Positions 63,452 to 64,000 of a stretch of DNA of 64,000 nucleotides are shown here, in pieces; positions within the stretch are counted from its first letter, which is position 1, and the number at the start of each line of letters is the position of its first letter. The stretch is taken from assembly GCA_003225175.1 (NCBI GenBank), contig QIBA01000040.1:1-64000 (forward strand). The letters are read 5' to 3'. The DNA is from Acidobacteriota bacterium (GTDB lineage Bacteria > Acidobacteriota > Terriglobia > Terriglobales > Acidobacteriaceae). The translations under genes were made by a program, and so were the position numbers. The notes under the pieces were generated by a model. It was not told where the DNA came from. It saw only the letters and a list, made by a program, of their open reading frames with translations, and searched no databases.

Positions 63452-64000
63452 ATGAATCTTCTACTTATCGGTCATGGCAAAACAGGATCGCTGGTGGGCA
63501 ATGTCGCGCGAGAGCGCGGCCACAATGTGCAGGTCCTGTCATCGCGCGATAACGAACAGGCGCGTGCTCTCACGGCCGACCGCCTTCGCGACATCGATGT
63601 CATCATCGATTTCACGAACCCTGACGCGGTGCTCGAAAACATGCGGGCATGCATTCGCCATAAGAAAGCGATCGTAGTCGGAACCACAGGTTGGTATCAG
63701 CATCTTCCCGAAATTGAGCGGCAGGTGCTGGAAGCCAAAGCCTCCTTGCTCTTTGGATCGAATTTCTCCATTGGCGTAAATGTCTTTTTTGAAATTGCCG
63801 CAGCCGCCGCATTAGGTGTGCCACTCGGATATATCCCGCGCATCGTAGAACGCCACCACATGCAGAAGAAGGATGCTCCTTCAGGCACCGCGGTTTCGAT
63901 TCAGCGGATCGTTGCCGAAGTGGGAAACACGAATCCGGAGATTGCTTCTGTACGTGAGGGAGATACGGTCGGCACGCATGTGCTTTTGCTCGATGGCCCT
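63452..64000 (+). CDS. dapB: 4-hydroxy-tetrahydrodipicolinate reductase (cut by window end)
   Basis: 183 codons from ATG 63452 to the edge with no stop. N-terminal NAD(P) loop 'LLLIGHGKTGSLVG', 'IIDFTNPDAV', 'VVGTTGW', and the catalytic/substrate region 'ERHHMQKKDAPSGTA' with the His-His and Lys of DapB. It reduces HTPA to tetrahydrodipicolinate in lysine/diaminopimelate synthesis. Next to asd and lysC. The N-terminal Lys-Thr after the glycine loop differs from the usual GRMG form. About 60 residues are missing at the right. Confidence 0.92.
   Translation, partial: MNLLLIGHGKTGSLVGNVARERGHNVQVLSSRDNEQARALTADRLRDIDVIIDFTNPDAVLENMRACIRHKKAIVVGTTGWYQHLPEIERQVLEAKASLLFGSNFSIGVNVFFEIAAAAALGVPLGYIPRIVERHHMQKKDAPSGTAVSIQRIVAEVGNTNPEIASVREGDTVGTHVLLLDGP

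Overview
The window looks like a chromosomal segment of an Acidobacteriota (Terriglobia/'Koribacter'-like) bacterium. The pointers are very long Oar-type TonB receptors with an N-terminal carboxypeptidase-regulatory domain, a lipoprotein built of ASH/choice-of-anchor-D repeats, IPT/TIG-repeat secreted proteins, GH29/GH97 enzymes beside a large prolyl oligopeptidase, and many palindromic intergenic repeats. No marker gene confirms the taxon, so this is inference.

Region 1 (1-1864, minus): the 5' part of a repeat lipoprotein that runs off the left edge. Region 2 (2176-38213, all plus): a ~36 kb surface-polysaccharide locus. It holds glycosyltransferases, a heparinase II/III-type lyase, a methyltransferase, an AsnB-type amidotransferase, a frameshifted O-antigen ligase/polymerase, two bacterial sugar transferases (phosphoglycosyltransferases), GalE, a GmhA-like isomerase and an HddA-like heptose kinase, a deacetylase fusion, a flippase and an acyltransferase. 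Embedded in it (19356-30084) is a compact nonribosomal peptide system: PPTase, A-T module (specificity code reads as Leu), P450, stand-alone C domain, C-A-T module (code reads as Ser), then two alpha/beta hydrolases of the kind found in exosortase-A gene sets. No thioesterase domain is present. A 977-aa protein with PRTase-like, kinase-like and HAD phosphatase domains follows. The simplest reading is a pathway that makes a glycan carrying, or made together with, a short (hydroxy)Leu-Ser peptide. This NRPS-in-EPS locus is the best candidate for an undescribed system.

Region 3 (38345-43753): a strong terminator, a minus-strand subtilase and small partner, a small secreted Cys/His protein, a decayed TonB-receptor pseudogene and a YeaQ/GlsB-type membrane protein. 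Region 4 (43978-51641): GH29 and GH97 glycosidases, then on the minus strand a prolyl oligopeptidase and a methylmalonyl-CoA-mutase-type catalytic subunit. Region 5 (52356-56061): ECF sigma factor and anti-sigma pair, shikimate kinase, an unknown secreted protein and an AI-2E-family transporter, with several arrays of an 8-bp repeat. Region 6 (56115-64000): a 1415-aa TonB receptor (minus), then lysine/threonine-pathway genes asd, lysC (with an apparent out-of-frame deletion near its 5' end, beside a REP-like inverted repeat) and dapB (cut by the right edge).

No tRNA, rRNA, CRISPR array or transposase was recognised. All domain calls come from reading motifs by eye; no search was run.
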